The notes under the pieces: model-generated | Seen by the model: the letters and a program-made list of their open reading frames with translations, nothing else | Databases searched by the model: none | Told to the model about the DNA's origin: nothing | Made by a program: the position numbers and the translations under genes | Source: Borovskyia barvae | Lineage: Eukaryota > Euglenozoa > Kinetoplastea > Trypanosomatida > Trypanosomatidae | Direction: 5' to 3' | Length of the DNA: 64,000 nucleotides | Assembly (NCBI GenBank): GCA_030849085.1 | Contig: JASAOM010001120.1 | Coordinates: forward strand, 248,001 to 312,000 | In this document: one piece after another, positions 40,348 to 52,800 of the stretch | How positions within the stretch are numbered: the first letter of the stretch is position 1 | Layout of the letters: the number at the start of each line of letters is the position of its first letter

Positions 40348-41403
40348 GTCCGCTTAGGCCGTCCTCACCGCTTACCTCTTTCATTTTCTTCGCCACGCAT
40401 TCTCGTTTTTCCCCCTTTTCCCCACCCCTCTTCGCAGACAACTTGGAAATAATTATTCTGAGCCGGTGTCTCCTAGAGAGTATCCCTCACCCTTTCCCCA
40501 TCCCTTTCTTTCATTATTTGAGCTCCTCTTGTCATCACAAGAAGGGATAAGGGCGGGAGAGGCGCTGGTGTTCCAAGAAGGATACAGCAGATTAGTATAT
40601 ATATATATATATGTTTTTTTCCAATTAAATATTTATTTTCTCATTGGCTCTCGCTCTCCCCCCCCACCTCATTTGCTTCCGGCTTCACTTCATCCTCTCC
40701 AAATTTTGCACAACTGTGTGTGGATATTGCTGTCAAGGTGCGCAGCACCTCATTGAAAGGGAAAAAAGAAGGTCGGTGTGTTTGTGTGTGGTACCGTCGT
40801 TGCGCCCTACGTGGAGAGGGACGGCGGAGGGGCCCCACAAACCCCATCGCGCTACAGCGACTTGAAGAAGGGATTGGGAAGTAGTCCAGCGAAGCACAGC
40901 TGCGTGGTCTACATGGATGTAAAGTCAAGGATCCGTTTTTTCTGTTTTCACTAGCATTCTTCTATCTATATATGTATATGTATATGCATATATATATACA
41001 TACATAGAAGTGTTTGTCCTGCTTGTGCGAGTCTTTGAGAGAAAAGGTACGCTTTTTGCTGCTGCTTTTTCTTCTTCTGTGTTGAACTTCACATATTTTC
41101 CCTCTGTTTCTTTCTCTTTGGGGGGAAAGGAGAAGAGAGGACTGCCATCCACACGCCAAGGTGGCTCGATCGGAAACGAAACGAGGAAACACAAAGGAAA
41201 GGGATAACTTTTTTTTTCTGGGCTCCGCTTCAGGACCTTTTCCCTTCACCTTCCCCTCTCCCCCCCCCCGCCCCCTCATCCTCCTTCTTTTTCTCCTTGG
41301 CTCTCCTACGGCTTTGCCGCAGCGGTGCTGTTTTACTTTTTATTGCTGATCTTTTCTGTCTTTTTGTTTGTTTTTGTAGCGTTCTACTGGTGAAACGGGG
41401 CAG

Positions 41404-41551
41404 AAGAACCTCTTCCTCCCTCTCCCTCTTCTTCTCCCCTCTCCCCTCTCCCTCTCCCTCTCCCCTCTCCCCTCTCCCCTCTACACACACGCAAACATCA
41501 ACTCCTGTCTTTGTTTTTCCTCTTCAACCCGCGCTTCGCACGGCACGAAAG
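41404..41551 (+). promoter_or_regulatory. Pyrimidine tracts and probable trans-splice acceptor
   Basis: An exceptionally long CT tract of CCCTCT-type hexamers (41404-41480) is followed by a second tract (about 41506-41530) and then AG at 41550-41551. The next ATG is at 41619. Confidence 0.55.
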
Positions 41552-41618
41552 AAAGGGGCAGGAAGTTCAAAGCTAGTTCTTTGTGTGCGTGTGTGTCTTC
41601 ATATTTATATATATATAT

Positions 41619-44261
41619 ATGCACACACGTAATACATTTATTATGTTACGCATGCCGACCCCCAGAGCTAGCAGCGACGGTGTGGGGCTGGATGGATATG
41701 TGTATTGCGCCTATAATGGATTGGGGGACGTTGATGTGGTATTAGGAGCGTCACGAGGCCCCTCCATCGCTCCAGCTGCTGATAACAGCAATGGCAAAGA
41801 ATATGGTAACTCGATCTATCCGCCCCGTCAGTATCGTGGCCGCGCTAGTCCCTCTCTACCCGGCCTCGCTGCCGTTTCACCCCGAAAACCAGCTCCCCCG
41901 AGCGACAGATCCGGCAAAGGCAAAGTGGCACGACTCTCCATATCCTCAGCCTTCCCAAAGCGCTCCGCTGAGGACGGGACACCAAGCACCGCTACAGCCG
42001 GGGGCCATCCGGCCATCCTCACCCTCTCGGATGACGGGGATTCTCGCACTCCAAACACCGCCGCTGACTACCCACGCACCAGGAAAATGGAGCAGACCGA
42101 CCAGGTGATGCATCTACCGGTGATCAGCGACACGGCGCAGTCGCGCACGTCCGGAGATGGGGCTCGCACTTCTCGAGCGAACCGGCATCCAGCAGCGCTA
42201 GAAGACTTCGACGCAACTGCAGGGTCCTCGACTACCCCGAAAGATGTTCATCCTCGGCGGTCAGGAAGCAGCAACAAATCTGCAACAGGCTCTGGTAGGC
42301 TAAATTTTAGAGTCTGCCAAAACGTACGTGGGTCGCAGAGTTTCAGTGCCCGTAATTGCATTGCCGAGACCGTTACCGCACAGAGCCCGCCACATTACGA
42401 GCCAGCGCTCTCCCCGCTGGTCATTTCGAGGCCGAACGACGAGAGTTCTAGCACCACGGCCGCCACACACGCTATCTCCATCAGCCTTCAGCCACCTCTC
42501 GACCCTGTAGTCCGTCGAGGAAACGTGGCGGTGGGGAAGGACAGCTCTGTCGGCAACGGTCATCTTGTAGGGAGTATCAAGGCCAGCGGTTGCGCAAAGA
42601 ATTCGATACAGCGAGTTGAGAAGCGCACAAACCCTTCGGATGATGCGGCCTCGTCCCGTACCAGAACGACGCCCGTCAACGCCAACTCGCCGTACGCAGG
42701 ACCCGAAGCACGACCCACCATCCAACGAGCGAGGAGAGAGCTCCGCCAAGAATACGTAAGGGATGCTTATACGACGAAGGCGAGGTGTGGCATCATCTCA
42801 ACACAGAACACGGCAGCTGCAGCCCCCGCTCATGGTGCTGGCGGTACGCGGAGAAGAGAAGATAGGCTCTCGGTAACTGGAGAAGGTCCAGTTGGCGTAA
42901 CAGGAGGGGCAGTGAAGAGCAGAGCACAGGCGATGACACACACGCAGCCAGCAGTGGCGTCACCCCAGCCGCATGTTTGGGCAGGAGATTATGAACTCGC
43001 TATGTCCATGGAGTTCAGCACGTCGGCGTTTGCAGACGTTCCCCTGTCTCGGGCGCCTCCTCCGACACAGAACGTTACCCAAAGTGGCGCGGCCACGCCG
43101 GCCAAGGCTATGGCAAACCAGAATGGTAACGGCTATGTCGACCATAGGTCTCCACAGCACCCTTCCTCCAAGCTCGTACAACGCCCCACCACAGTTCATG
43201 ATAAGACGACGCCTCGACACCATCGTGAGATACCTCACACATCGGGTGGTGCAGTCGCTGCGAAAAGCTCCACCGGCACTCTTCCACCCCACCAGCGCAA
43301 CGGATCCCGGGTCGACGGTGCAACATCTAAGACCCTTCCTGTTGCGCTCAACGGGAGCACCACCAGAAAGACCTCTGCGACGGACAGCGAATCTTCTGTA
43401 TCGTCATCCTCACAAGCACTAGGGAGCAGCCGCAGCGGCACCACTTCCGTCCTAAGCTCAAGCCTTACATCTAGCTGCCGTGGCAAGAGTAATGTCCACA
43501 CTACCTCGCACGACCATCAGGCTCACCAGCACTCCAGCTCCAAGGACATGACAAGAGATGACTCCCTCCTGTCAGATTGGAGCAGCGTGCCCTCTATGGA
43601 CCTTGACATCACTGGCAGCCCCGGACTCCCCTACTCGGACAAACGTCGCGCTGCTCTGGAGGTGTGGGCAGATGTGCCGGTACTCACCTTCACCATGCGA
43701 GGCGAGTCGCCTTCACCGATGCAGCTGCTCAGAGAGGAAGCAAGGGCACGCAAGCGGCCGGCAAAGCTGCGTCAAATGTGTACTCCCGTCAATGGCCAAG
43801 GAGTGCAAGAGCCTGCGGGGGAACCCTTTGAGATGAACTACAACGTGCACAACATCATCGTGCAGCTTCGCCATCGTAACCGACCACCCGCCATGGACTA
43901 TCCGCTGAAGCTTCCGGTAGAGGTAAATATGCGGCCCTGTCTGCGTCGCCAGCTCACGCCTCGCAGTTTCTACGGTAAGCGCCTCAAGCATGTGGGGGAT
44001 GGATGGTACAAGGATGCGTTGAAGGACGCGCGTCTGGTTCTCTCCCCTGATCTCGAAGCGCTGGAGAAACAGGAGGAGGAAGAATTTATCCGTAACGGAG
44101 GTGATCCCGCGCAGAGACGCAACCGCTACGGACAAGCGGGCAACCCCAACGGGCAGCCTCAGCACGGAGACAATCGTGGAGCAGGCCGAGTTGCTGAGGA
44201 CAGAAATAGCATCGACGCTATCAACCACAATGTCGTGCGGGTTGAACAGACGGCTTCGTAA
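41619..44261 (+). CDS. Hypothetical protein with a basic, possibly folded C-terminal region
   Basis: This protein is 880 residues if the first ATG after the acceptor (41619) is used; ATGs at 41643 and 41652 are equally possible, giving 872 or 869. The GTG-initiated frame from 41583 is rejected. No family is recognised. The first 650 residues are Ser/Thr/Ala/Arg-rich and probably disordered, with a short island YELAMSMEFSTSAF. Residues about 672-840 look folded and basic: RRAALEVWADVPVLTFTM, EARARKRPAKLRQM, VHNIIVQLRHRN, RRQLTPRSFYGKRLKHVG and GWYKDALKDARLVLSPDLEA. This segment is the likely conserved part. The tail is Asn/Gln/Gly-rich. A (TA)n run lies immediately upstream of the start. Function unknown. 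Confidence 0.85.
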   Translation: MHTRNTFIMLRMPTPRASSDGVGLDGYVYCAYNGLGDVDVVLGASRGPSIAPAADNSNGKEYGNSIYPPRQYRGRASPSLPGLAAVSPRKPAPPSDRSGKGKVARLSISSAFPKRSAEDGTPSTATAGGHPAILTLSDDGDSRTPNTAADYPRTRKMEQTDQVMHLPVISDTAQSRTSGDGARTSRANRHPAALEDFDATAGSSTTPKDVHPRRSGSSNKSATGSGRLNFRVCQNVRGSQSFSARNCIAETVTAQSPPHYEPALSPLVISRPNDESSSTTAATHAISISLQPPLDPVVRRGNVAVGKDSSVGNGHLVGSIKASGCAKNSIQRVEKRTNPSDDAASSRTRTTPVNANSPYAGPEARPTIQRARRELRQEYVRDAYTTKARCGIISTQNTAAAAPAHGAGGTRRREDRLSVTGEGPVGVTGGAVKSRAQAMTHTQPAVASPQPHVWAGDYELAMSMEFSTSAFADVPLSRAPPPTQNVTQSGAATPAKAMANQNGNGYVDHRSPQHPSSKLVQRPTTVHDKTTPRHHREIPHTSGGAVAAKSSTGTLPPHQRNGSRVDGATSKTLPVALNGSTTRKTSATDSESSVSSSSQALGSSRSGTTSVLSSSLTSSCRGKSNVHTTSHDHQAHQHSSSKDMTRDDSLLSDWSSVPSMDLDITGSPGLPYSDKRRAALEVWADVPVLTFTMRGESPSPMQLLREEARARKRPAKLRQMCTPVNGQGVQEPAGEPFEMNYNVHNIIVQLRHRNRPPAMDYPLKLPVEVNMRPCLRRQLTPRSFYGKRLKHVGDGWYKDALKDARLVLSPDLEALEKQEEEEFIRNGGDPAQRRNRYGQAGNPNGQPQHGDNRGAGRVAEDRNSIDAINHNVVRVEQTAS

Positions 44262-46674
44262 TACTTGCAGGTGGAGGGGAAGGGCTGCTCTTCCTGGGAC
44301 CAATTATTGAAGTTCGTATAGTTGTGAGTTGAAAGTAGGACCGCTCTCTTTTTTATCAAGTTTCTCCTCCTCCTTGTACCCTTCCGCCCCCCCTCCTCCC
44401 GAAGGCTGTTTGACCACAGCGTGCAGGATGTTTGCCTCCAATTCGATCGCCGCCTCCTCCCGTTTTCTCCACCTCCTCTGCTCCCCCCCCCCAGCCCCCA
44501 GCATTGCCTTTCCTCTTCTCGCTCTTTCCCCTGAAAGGAGCGCTCTGAGGCTGCAGAGGCTCTCACGTGGAATTTTTTACAATAATGTGCTTCTATGAAT
44601 ATATATATATATATATAACCTTTTGATTTGCGTGCATGAGAGTCTCTTCGTCTTCTTCTGCTGTTGTTGTTCGGGTTTTCGCTTATGTGCGTACACGTGT
44701 GTGGTCCTCACGAGATTGTGCTACGCCGTTCCCATAGTTGGGAGGTATTAATATATATATAGAGAGAGAGAGGAGGAGGTAAGGGTGAAGAAGTGAGAGT
44801 TTGTGGTGGTGGTTAAGGAGGAGGATTTAGATGTGAGAAACGAGCAGAAAGCAAGCCTTCTGCTTTCCTGCTGTTCATGCCCTATTCGCTCTTTCGATTT
44901 ATCTACATGTGTGTTTCTTATGTGGTCTATGCCCTCCTCCTTTTGTTCTTTGCTGTTTGTTTCGAGAGCGTTCGCTTTTTATGTAAAGATCGGATTTCTC
45001 CCCTTTGGGGTATGCTGTTGTTGTGGTTTTTTTTGGTTTGTTGTTTTGGTGTGTCTATTGTCTCCTGTTGGAGGCCCCTCCTCCTTCCCTCCCTCTCACC
45101 TTTATGAGTGATTTTATTGAGTTTGCTTTTGATCTCCTGCAACCCTTTCAGTACATCAATATATTGATATTGATATATTTATATTTTATACTGTATAAAT
45201 GGCTTCGTATTTCTACTTGTTTCTCTCTTTCGAGCGTGCGTCGGCAGTCCTTTTTTTCTATATATATTGGATAAGCCTCTTCTTCAGTGGTCCATCTCCG
45301 CTGCAGAGCAAATCACTTCGAGTGTTGTTTCTTCTCCTGGATGTGTGCGCATGTGGAAATACATGAGCGGCGGACCTCCTTTCCCAGATCTCTTTTCATG
45401 TCTCTTCGATTTCTCTCTATCTCCCCTCCTCCTTTGCCCACCTTTCTCGGTTTTTGCTGTTCGCGTTGCTGTCTTAGCTTACCTGTGTGTGTGTGTGTGT
45501 GTGCCCCTCTTTCTCCCTCGATGTGGGTGTTGATGTACAACGCCCGCTTTTTTAAGGAATGGCCGTTCCCACAAGCGTGTGTGTGCCCTTATTCTCTGTG
45601 CTTAGTGACACCTCAACTTTTTTGTTTTTGGATGGGGAGAGGAGAGCGGGGAGAGAGACTTTTCCACGAAGGTCTCCTCCTTCCCCCCCCCTCCCCTCTC
45701 GCTCCCATGTGTACACAAATATCCTTCTTACCGATGCGCACGCGGCATCGGCAATTTTCCTTTCTCCCTTTTCTCTCCTCCTCCTCCCCTCTTCTCTTCT
45801 TCCTTGTGGTGTCTGTGCATTATGTTTTTCGGTTTCCCTTCACCTCCGCTCTCCCCGTCTTCCCCCGCGCTAAAATATCCATAACGTAGTCTCTCTCTCT
45901 ACATATATATATATATATATGCATATATACGCGTATTCTAAAACGATGAGAAAGATGGCCGAAAGGTTTTCCGTTGTCGGAGGGGGGGAAGGGTGAGAAG
46001 GGTGCCTTTATGGGAGATGAAAAGGCCTCCGTTCAGGGAATATCCTGTTTGCAAGTCGAACGGAACGTGCGTAAAGAAGAAAAAAGTATTTCGATTAAGA
46101 GAAAGGAGAGAGTGAGAGAGATGTGCTGTCCCCTCGAAGGTTTTGGTGCAATGTTGAATTGCTTACCCTCCTCCTTCTACCGCATCGTCAAGAAATGGGC
46201 AGTTCTCGGTGCGCCTTTCGCGAAACACACGCCCGCACTATTTTTTTTCCATTCAGCTCCTCGACGTTTATGTTCTCGGGAATGTGTGGTTTTCTTCGCT
46301 TCTCTGCTTTTCGATCCTTTCCCTGACCTTTTCCCTTTCTCCCTTTTTTCTGCGCTTCTCTTCAATTCTTTCGATGATTCGTGTTCCCTAATTTCTATGT
46401 TGCTCTGCTTCCTCTCTCTCTCTCTCTCTGCCTCGAGAGCATCTCGGCATGGTCCGTGTAGGTATGCCTCTAAAAAGAAAGAAGAAGAGGTGGGGGAACC
46501 AAAGTAAATTGGTTTTGAATTTTTCTCTGATGCGCCGCGCTTTGGGAATCTATTCTCTCTCTCTCTCCCTCCCCCACCCCCGCCTCTCCGCTCCATTTCT
46601 CGTTCTCTTTTCTCTTCATGCCTTCGCCTTTTTATGTTCGTTTGGTTCTCCCTTTTTCAATATGCCCATCGTTT

Positions 46675-46744
46675 GGGAGGGGGGGAAGAGGGAGGGAGGG
46701 GGGGAAGAGGGAGGGAGGGGGGGGGGAAGAGGGAGGGGGGGGGG
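46675..46744 (+). repeat. G-tract tandem repeat
   Basis: Three to four imperfect units of the form GGGAGGGAGGGnAAGA of about 15-22 bp. The transcribed (+) strand carries the G-runs, so the RNA could form G-quadruplexes. Confidence 0.85.
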
Positions 46745-47323
46745 TTGGCTCTCATACTCCACGATGGAAAAGAAAAATCAACCAAAGGGAAGAGGAGGAG
46801 GACTTGCAATGTTTCGGCGTCGTTTGCGCTCTCTCTATCTCTCTCTCTCTCTTCGAAGGTGGCATTTTGAGATGATGTGAACTTACGTCGATATCTTTTT
46901 TTTGTTCTGTAGTGTTGCAAAACACCAAAAAACGCAAAGGCGTTCCAGGAGGGGCATCTTTATCGTTCTTTTTTTATTATTATTATTGTGTTTTTTGATA
47001 CGGAAAAGGGAGGAAGAAAGAGAGAACATTCGGCAAAGGGGTCGCAGATGAGGTCCCATCATCTTCCTGCTTCCTCTCCTCTCTCCTCCTCCTCCTCCTT
47101 GTCCTCGTCCTGGCTCTTCCGACCTCACAACGAACGAATGCTATTTTGTGTGTGGTGACCACCAAGGCTATCAGAATGTATGTATGTATATATGTGATGG
47201 GGAGGGGTAGGGAGGGAGGGATAGAGAAAAGACGCGAAAGTTGAAGTTTTCGGTAAGGAAGCGTCTCCACTCTTCGAATCATCTCTCCTCACACGTAACC
47301 CCGCGCTGGTGATTTCATAAAAG

Positions 47324-47328
<5 letters not shown>

Positions 47329-47360
<32 letters not shown>
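47329..47360 (+). repeat. (TA)16 microsatellite
   Basis: The longest uninterrupted TA run in the window. Confidence 0.95.
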
Positions 47361-47363
<3 letters not shown>

Positions 47364-47712
47364 TTCCATTCAAAATGGAAGGGGGTCAACATGGATTTTC
47401 TTCTTTCCTCCGCCTTCATAGGCAGTTCTACAAGGCTTCTCAGCGCTGCCTTGGTGCGAAATGTGTCGGTGCAAGACCCAGCTCTCACAACAGATGATGC
47501 TCATATCTTTCCTGGTGTCAGCTGTGCAGGAAGGTGTGGTATGGGAGCGTGACGTACTCTCCTCTTCGCAAAACGCCGCTTCAGTTTTTCGACTTTAACT
47601 TGTCTTATTATGTTTCATTTTCCTCCTCATCGTCTCGCTGTTTTTTTTTCCGATATGAGAGAGGGGGGGAAAGGGAGGATAGCGGCCACTGCTCCGTCGC
47701 GTCTTCTTGCGA

Positions 47713-47737
47713 ATATATATATATATATATATATATA
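47713..47737 (+). repeat. (TA)n microsatellite
   Basis: Twelve TA units, only 350 bases after the (TA)16 run. Confidence 0.95.
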
Positions 47738-49684
47738 AGGTGAGTCCTTCTTTTCTTTTTTGTGTGTGTGTCTAAAGTAGAGCAGCTGCCTTCTAGTCCT
47801 CTGTGCTAATTATTATTATTATCAGGCCTGTTATTGCGGTAACCCTCCGTCTGTTGTTGTTGTTGTTGTTGTTCGTCGTCCTGTTCTATATTATGTATGT
47901 ATGGGGCGTGCAAGAGTACTTGCTTGGGCGTGTGTGGATGGTGCGAGCGCGCCTCTGCATTCGTCTTGGCTGGAAAGCGCGTGAAAACACTTCTCCTCTT
48001 CCTCCCTTCCCCTCCCCTTCTCACTCTCTATCTCTCCCTTCCTTTCCAGAAGAGCTGGCTATGGCACCACTGTGGTGCATTGCGTTCACGGTCTGATACG
48101 CGCACCGATATATTATGTGTCTTTCACCCCATCCTCACGCCCTCCATCACTCACGTCTGCACGGTTTTGCCTTTTGTGTGTGTGTGTCTGTGTGTGTTTT
48201 CATTGACGTTTGCTTTTCACGGCCGTTGCTCTTCTGGTTGGTTGCTCGGTTTCGCTCCGGGTTAGGGAAGAGGAAGGCAGGAAACCGGAGCGAGAACGAG
48301 AGAAAACAAGGGGTGGGGCCGTACAGTGGTCGCCTTCTCCGAATACCTCCCCTGTGCCGTGGATGTTTCATGCGAGGAAAGAATAAGCGATACGTATCAG
48401 AGGGGAGGAGGAGGAGGAGGGAGGAGGAATGCCACAAAGAAAAAAGGGTTAGGAAAAGAGCTGTAGGAGGGAGAGGCACATCGATGCGCCTCTGGGGAGA
48501 AGGGAAATCCTTCGGAATTGTCATCTCGAATGAAGTGAGCGTGGTCGTGATACGCACGTTTGGATCTTCCAGTCTCTCGCTTCATCAACGCCTTCGCTCT
48601 GTCTCTTTGTGGCTGTACTTCAGAGAAAACGGGGGGGTGGGGAGGAGATAGGGCGGTCGGAAAGAAAAAGAAAATGGAGAGAAGTCACACACCGCAGCGA
48701 AGCGCCAACTTGTGTCCATCCTTACTTCACTTTTTTTGGTGATCCTCTGCATTGGAGATAAAAATGAAGAACAGCTGCACTTGGCACGCACATACATGTG
48801 AAAACCCCCTCTCCTTGTAGCTTATCTGCTGTATGAGCGAGACACGAAGGAAAAGGGGACACTCCCTCCCCTGTCTTTTCGTGTATCGTCTTTCGGAGCA
48901 CCGCTCATGACCTTTTTCTCTTTTTCGGAGTCGGTGCGCATGGGAAACATCTTCTTCGGGAAAAGGTGCTTTTCACATCACCCTCTCCCTCGATCCTCCG
49001 CATCCCCCTCCCTCCCTCTTGCCGATATCACTGCTTAATACGACTTCCTTCCCAAAAAATCCTGCTCGCATCTGTCTCTCTCGCTCTCCTCTCCCTTCCC
49101 CGCCCCCCTTTTCTAAACAAAGAGCGCAGGAGGAATAGGATAAATTGATCTTTGGTACATCGATACTGGCTTCGCTTCTCACACCGGCATCTCAGTGGCA
49201 CGTGTTGGATATGGTCTCCGCTGTTTCATTCACGCAAATTCACGCACACACACACACACCTGGTCACAGTCTCTTCCCCTCTTCTCAGTGCTTTCTAGGA
49301 CTAAAGAAGAAAGAGGTGCTAAAGGAGAGGGGGAAAAGCTAAACGGTGTTCTATCGACGGTACTTTCGCTTTTTTCTTCTCTTGATCTCTACACTAATCG
49401 ATCAATATATATCTACATTGTATACTTGTTGAGAGGAGATCAAGTAAGCGAAGGGGTTTTCCACTCTCCCCTTTCTAAGCTTCTGTAGTGCTTCTTCTTG
49501 TACGCTCCCTCCTCTTCCCACCTTGACGCGATCGCCTCCTTTCTTTCATTCAGATATAAAGGAAAATAATATCGACTACCTTTGTAAGGATCGGGTCACT
49601 GTCCCTCTTCTGCTGTGCATACAGCACCCGATAGCATACACACACATATATATATATATATATTCGTGTGTGTAAGGTGCCTAG

Positions 49685-49731
49685 TCTCGGCTTCCGCCAC
49701 CTTTGCTACCTCGTCAAAATATATTCCCCAG
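49685..49731 (+). promoter_or_regulatory. Possible trans-splice acceptor
   Basis: Pyrimidine-rich sequence after a (TA)n run leads to AG at 49730-49731 in TTCCCCAG, 93 bases before the ATG at 49825. The tract is weaker than at other genes, so the acceptor is less certain. Confidence 0.45.
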
Positions 49732-49824
49732 ATTCCGTTCACCGCCACTACGACTGCCCGACCTCCAGACGAGGAAGACTGCGGTGAGTAGCAGCCCCCA
49801 CTTCCCATTGAGTGTGGGCACCTC

Positions 49825-52800
49825 ATGCAGAAAACACGCGAACTGCTCCGCCGCACGGTGGATAGCGTGGACGCGTGGCGAGAGTCGCTGAAGCGAGAAG
49901 ACTGCGGAGAGAGCCGACAACAGCGCCATGGCACCCACTCCAGGACCCCTTCCGTACGACCGACGCAGTCGCCCACGGAAGGGTTAGAGGATCCTGAGAA
50001 GCGGCGGGCCCAGCACAGCCCTGCTGAGGAAGGGAAAAAGTGGCATCAGAAGATCATCGATAGTAAAATCTTCCGACGACTGGGGCAGCCCATCGACACC
50101 GCCCATAGCGGCCTCTCTGCTCACCGACGCAGTCGCGGGCAGCCCAGCGATGACGCCTTACACGTTGACGGCGGCAAGGTAGAGGCTACGTGCCCTTCCC
50201 GACATGAGGAGGCACCTGCGCCTCCTGATCAGGGCATAAGACTTCAACACGCCTCCCCGATGTCGGAGAATCATGCACAACATCAAGAAAAGCTGGGTGG
50301 GTGGGAGGACTTGCATCCAGGAGAGAGCGCGCCCTGTAGCCCGTACGACACCAACACGGAGGCGTACGTCGCCGCTCTGGGCGACGCTCCGAGCCACAAA
50401 GCCAGCAAAGATGAGGGGGTGAACTATTACGATATGATCAGCAACAGCGAAAACAGTCAGATCAGCGCCACCAGCGGCGTCTCTTCTGTTGGTCCCACCG
50501 GCCTCTCTCTCATCCCACAGTTTCGATGGATTCCAAAGCCGGGAGGAGGTGGAGTGGGCTTCAATCCATTCATGGCATTCCGCCGGCAAATGCCCCATCG
50601 TGGGCTGGCCTTTGCCACCCCGATGCGGGTGCCTGGCCACTTGCCAGAAGTCTCGGGTGTCAGCCCGTGCGAACAAAATGGGGAGGGGGGGCGCCCGCAG
50701 GCCCCAGGACGGCTGGAGAGCTACTCCATCTTCTTGGAGCTGCCCTCCCCCCCTGCTTTCGATCAAACCGATTCGCCACCGCCAGCCCCCCAGGTGCCGA
50801 CCACCTTCTCCTTTTATGGTCCGGTTGGCAGCATTGGCGTGGAGGCGTCGCAGAAGCGGCGTGCCTTGGATCTTGCGCGCGGTGACGAAGGGGCGTCAGA
50901 GCGGCAGTACCTGGAGAGCAAATCTGGCGATTCCTCGAAAGGGAACAGTGATAGCTTTTTCCCTCTTACACTTCTTTGGTGTGATGCAGGACTGCTGCTC
51001 AACGCTCGCCACGTCGACTCCCCATGCATACCGTCTGACGACGAAGCGGAGGAGAAGAACGGTGGGGACGTGAGCAGTGGTTCCTCTATCAGTGATGATG
51101 GTATAGACTTTTTCAGCGTCGAGGTCGGGATGGGCGGCCAGGGTCCGGCCACCCGTGACGGTGCCCCTGCAGCCACCCATGAGAATGCTAGCCCTACACA
51201 AAACGGTCAACACCATCCCTTCGTGTCTCCGCAGCAGCAGGGGCGAATGCAAAAAAGAACTTCCAATCTACCATCCCTGTATTCCCAAGCGGCAGACTTG
51301 GGTGCGATCGGTCTCGGTATCCACCAACGTGGGTCGCTACCCACCAAAGTTGACGGCGATGCTCCAGCTCAACCCTCCGCTGTCTCAGCTGTCGCCCTGG
51401 TGTCTCCGGGGGAGCAGCAAGACCGGCCCGGACCACAGCCGACGGTGAAGTCGACAACGGTGGACACATCCGCAGGCCTCTCTCTCGACAAGTCGGACGG
51501 GTTTGCGGACCGATCTACCTCTTCCTCCGAATCTGACGATTCCAGTGGCAGCGGCAGCAGCAGCGACGACGGATCCGCCTACGACTCCGATGGCAGCTGT
51601 AGTAGCGCCGAGGAAGAAGCCTCTGACTTGAACAGCGAAAACTTGTATGATGCGCCGGTCCTTCCCAGCGTCATGCGACATCACATCAACGGTAGCGAGG
51701 TGGCTACACGCGAACGCCATCAAGCGCCGAGGCACTCCGTCGTGGATGGACCCGGTGCCCTCCTGGCGCAAAGCATTATCGCCGAGGATGTCCGCTATGA
51801 CTTCATGGAGGTATCCGGGGTGGATGGGTTGTTCGCGTCGTCAGTGCGAGGTGGTGGGGGTGGGGGCAAGCTCGGTAATGACATCAGCACGTGTCTCGTG
51901 CGCCACACTGCGGACAGTAACGCCGGTGCCGCCGCCGCCGAGAGCGGTGCGTCGGACGAGGCCTCCCACCGTGAACCACATCCGGGAAGCGAGTCACGGG
52001 ATCCGCCCGGAAGCTATTCAACGGTGGCAGCGGGGACGGTGGATCCGAGTGAATCTGTTATGTTCATCTCAAATTTTGTGCTGCCTCCCTCTCGCCCCGA
52101 CGACGCCCTCTCAAGAGAAGATCGAGGGGCGCGGTCTGAGGCCTTGGGTAGCGGAGCGTCCGCAGTGTTGCCTCTACGATGCGCTAGACCTGCTACCGTC
52201 ATCGGCCGCACCCACACCAGTACTAGCGTCACAGCCGCCACCGACAAGATTCGCGCAGGAGATTGTGGTGGTGGTACCGTGCAGTCCAATACACAACCGA
52301 CTCGCGGTGGCGCCTCTCACACCGCTAGTCAATGCACCACCGAAGGCCTGAAAAAACACAATGGGAGTTACGACTCCTCCAAGTCATTCCCCAGCGCTTC
52401 GGTAAGAGAGTACCGCCAAACGGCAGCTTCGCCAACGGCGGCCCTTCAGGGGAGCGACGCCAGCCCCACGACACCGCCCGGTGAAGCGCGCGAGAGCCGC
52501 TTTAGTTCCGTCTCCCCTTGCTTGTATCGGGCCATGAACACCGCCTTCTCCACGTCCCCTTATCCTGAGGTAAGCCGAGGTGGGAACGTGGAGGAGGAGG
52601 AGAAGTCGCACTGCAGTCCCACAGGCCGCCGATCGCCTGTCCCGTCTGCCAACGCGCAAAGCGGTGCCTCGATGGTCGGGAACAAGGGCCGTAGCGCCAC
52701 GGATGGGGCCGATCGGAACGGCATCGCTCCTTCCACGCCATCGAAACTGAAGCACGAAATGAAGCTCAACCACCTCGAAGAGTTCCTTCCACCTCTCAAA

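Larger units (their letters stand above)
36728..41618 (+). other. Long intergenic region of 4.9 kb
   Basis: No certain gene. It contains a (TA)n run at 38563-38582, a (GT)n run at 38655-38673, further TA runs near 39024-39039 and 40596-40611, a (TG)n/(TCTG)n block at 39137-39181, a (CCCT)n run at 40321-40347 and a very long pyrimidine tract at 41404-41475. A coding-like island at 39609-39802 behind a good acceptor is listed separately. A GC-richer patch at about 40795-40920 was seen but no reading frame is persuasive. Confidence 0.6.
44262..49824 (+). other. Very long intergenic region of 5.6 kb
   Basis: No certain gene. It contains (TA)n runs near 44598-44617, 45902-45920, 47329-47360, 47713-47737 and 49645-49663, a G-tract repeat at 46675-46744, a perfect 12-bp TA-rich palindrome at 45156-45167, and an ATT run near 46976-46987. 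A patch at about 47373-47560 is GC-richer with two short overlapping frames (from ATGs at 47374 and 47391), neither convincing. Length is large for one 3'UTR plus one 5'UTR, so an unrecognised transcript is possible. Confidence 0.6.

Noticed and set aside
40641-40928. 95-residue reverse-strand frame with protein-like appearance
   Set aside because: Opposite to every other gene, no acceptor on that strand, and covers simple repeats.
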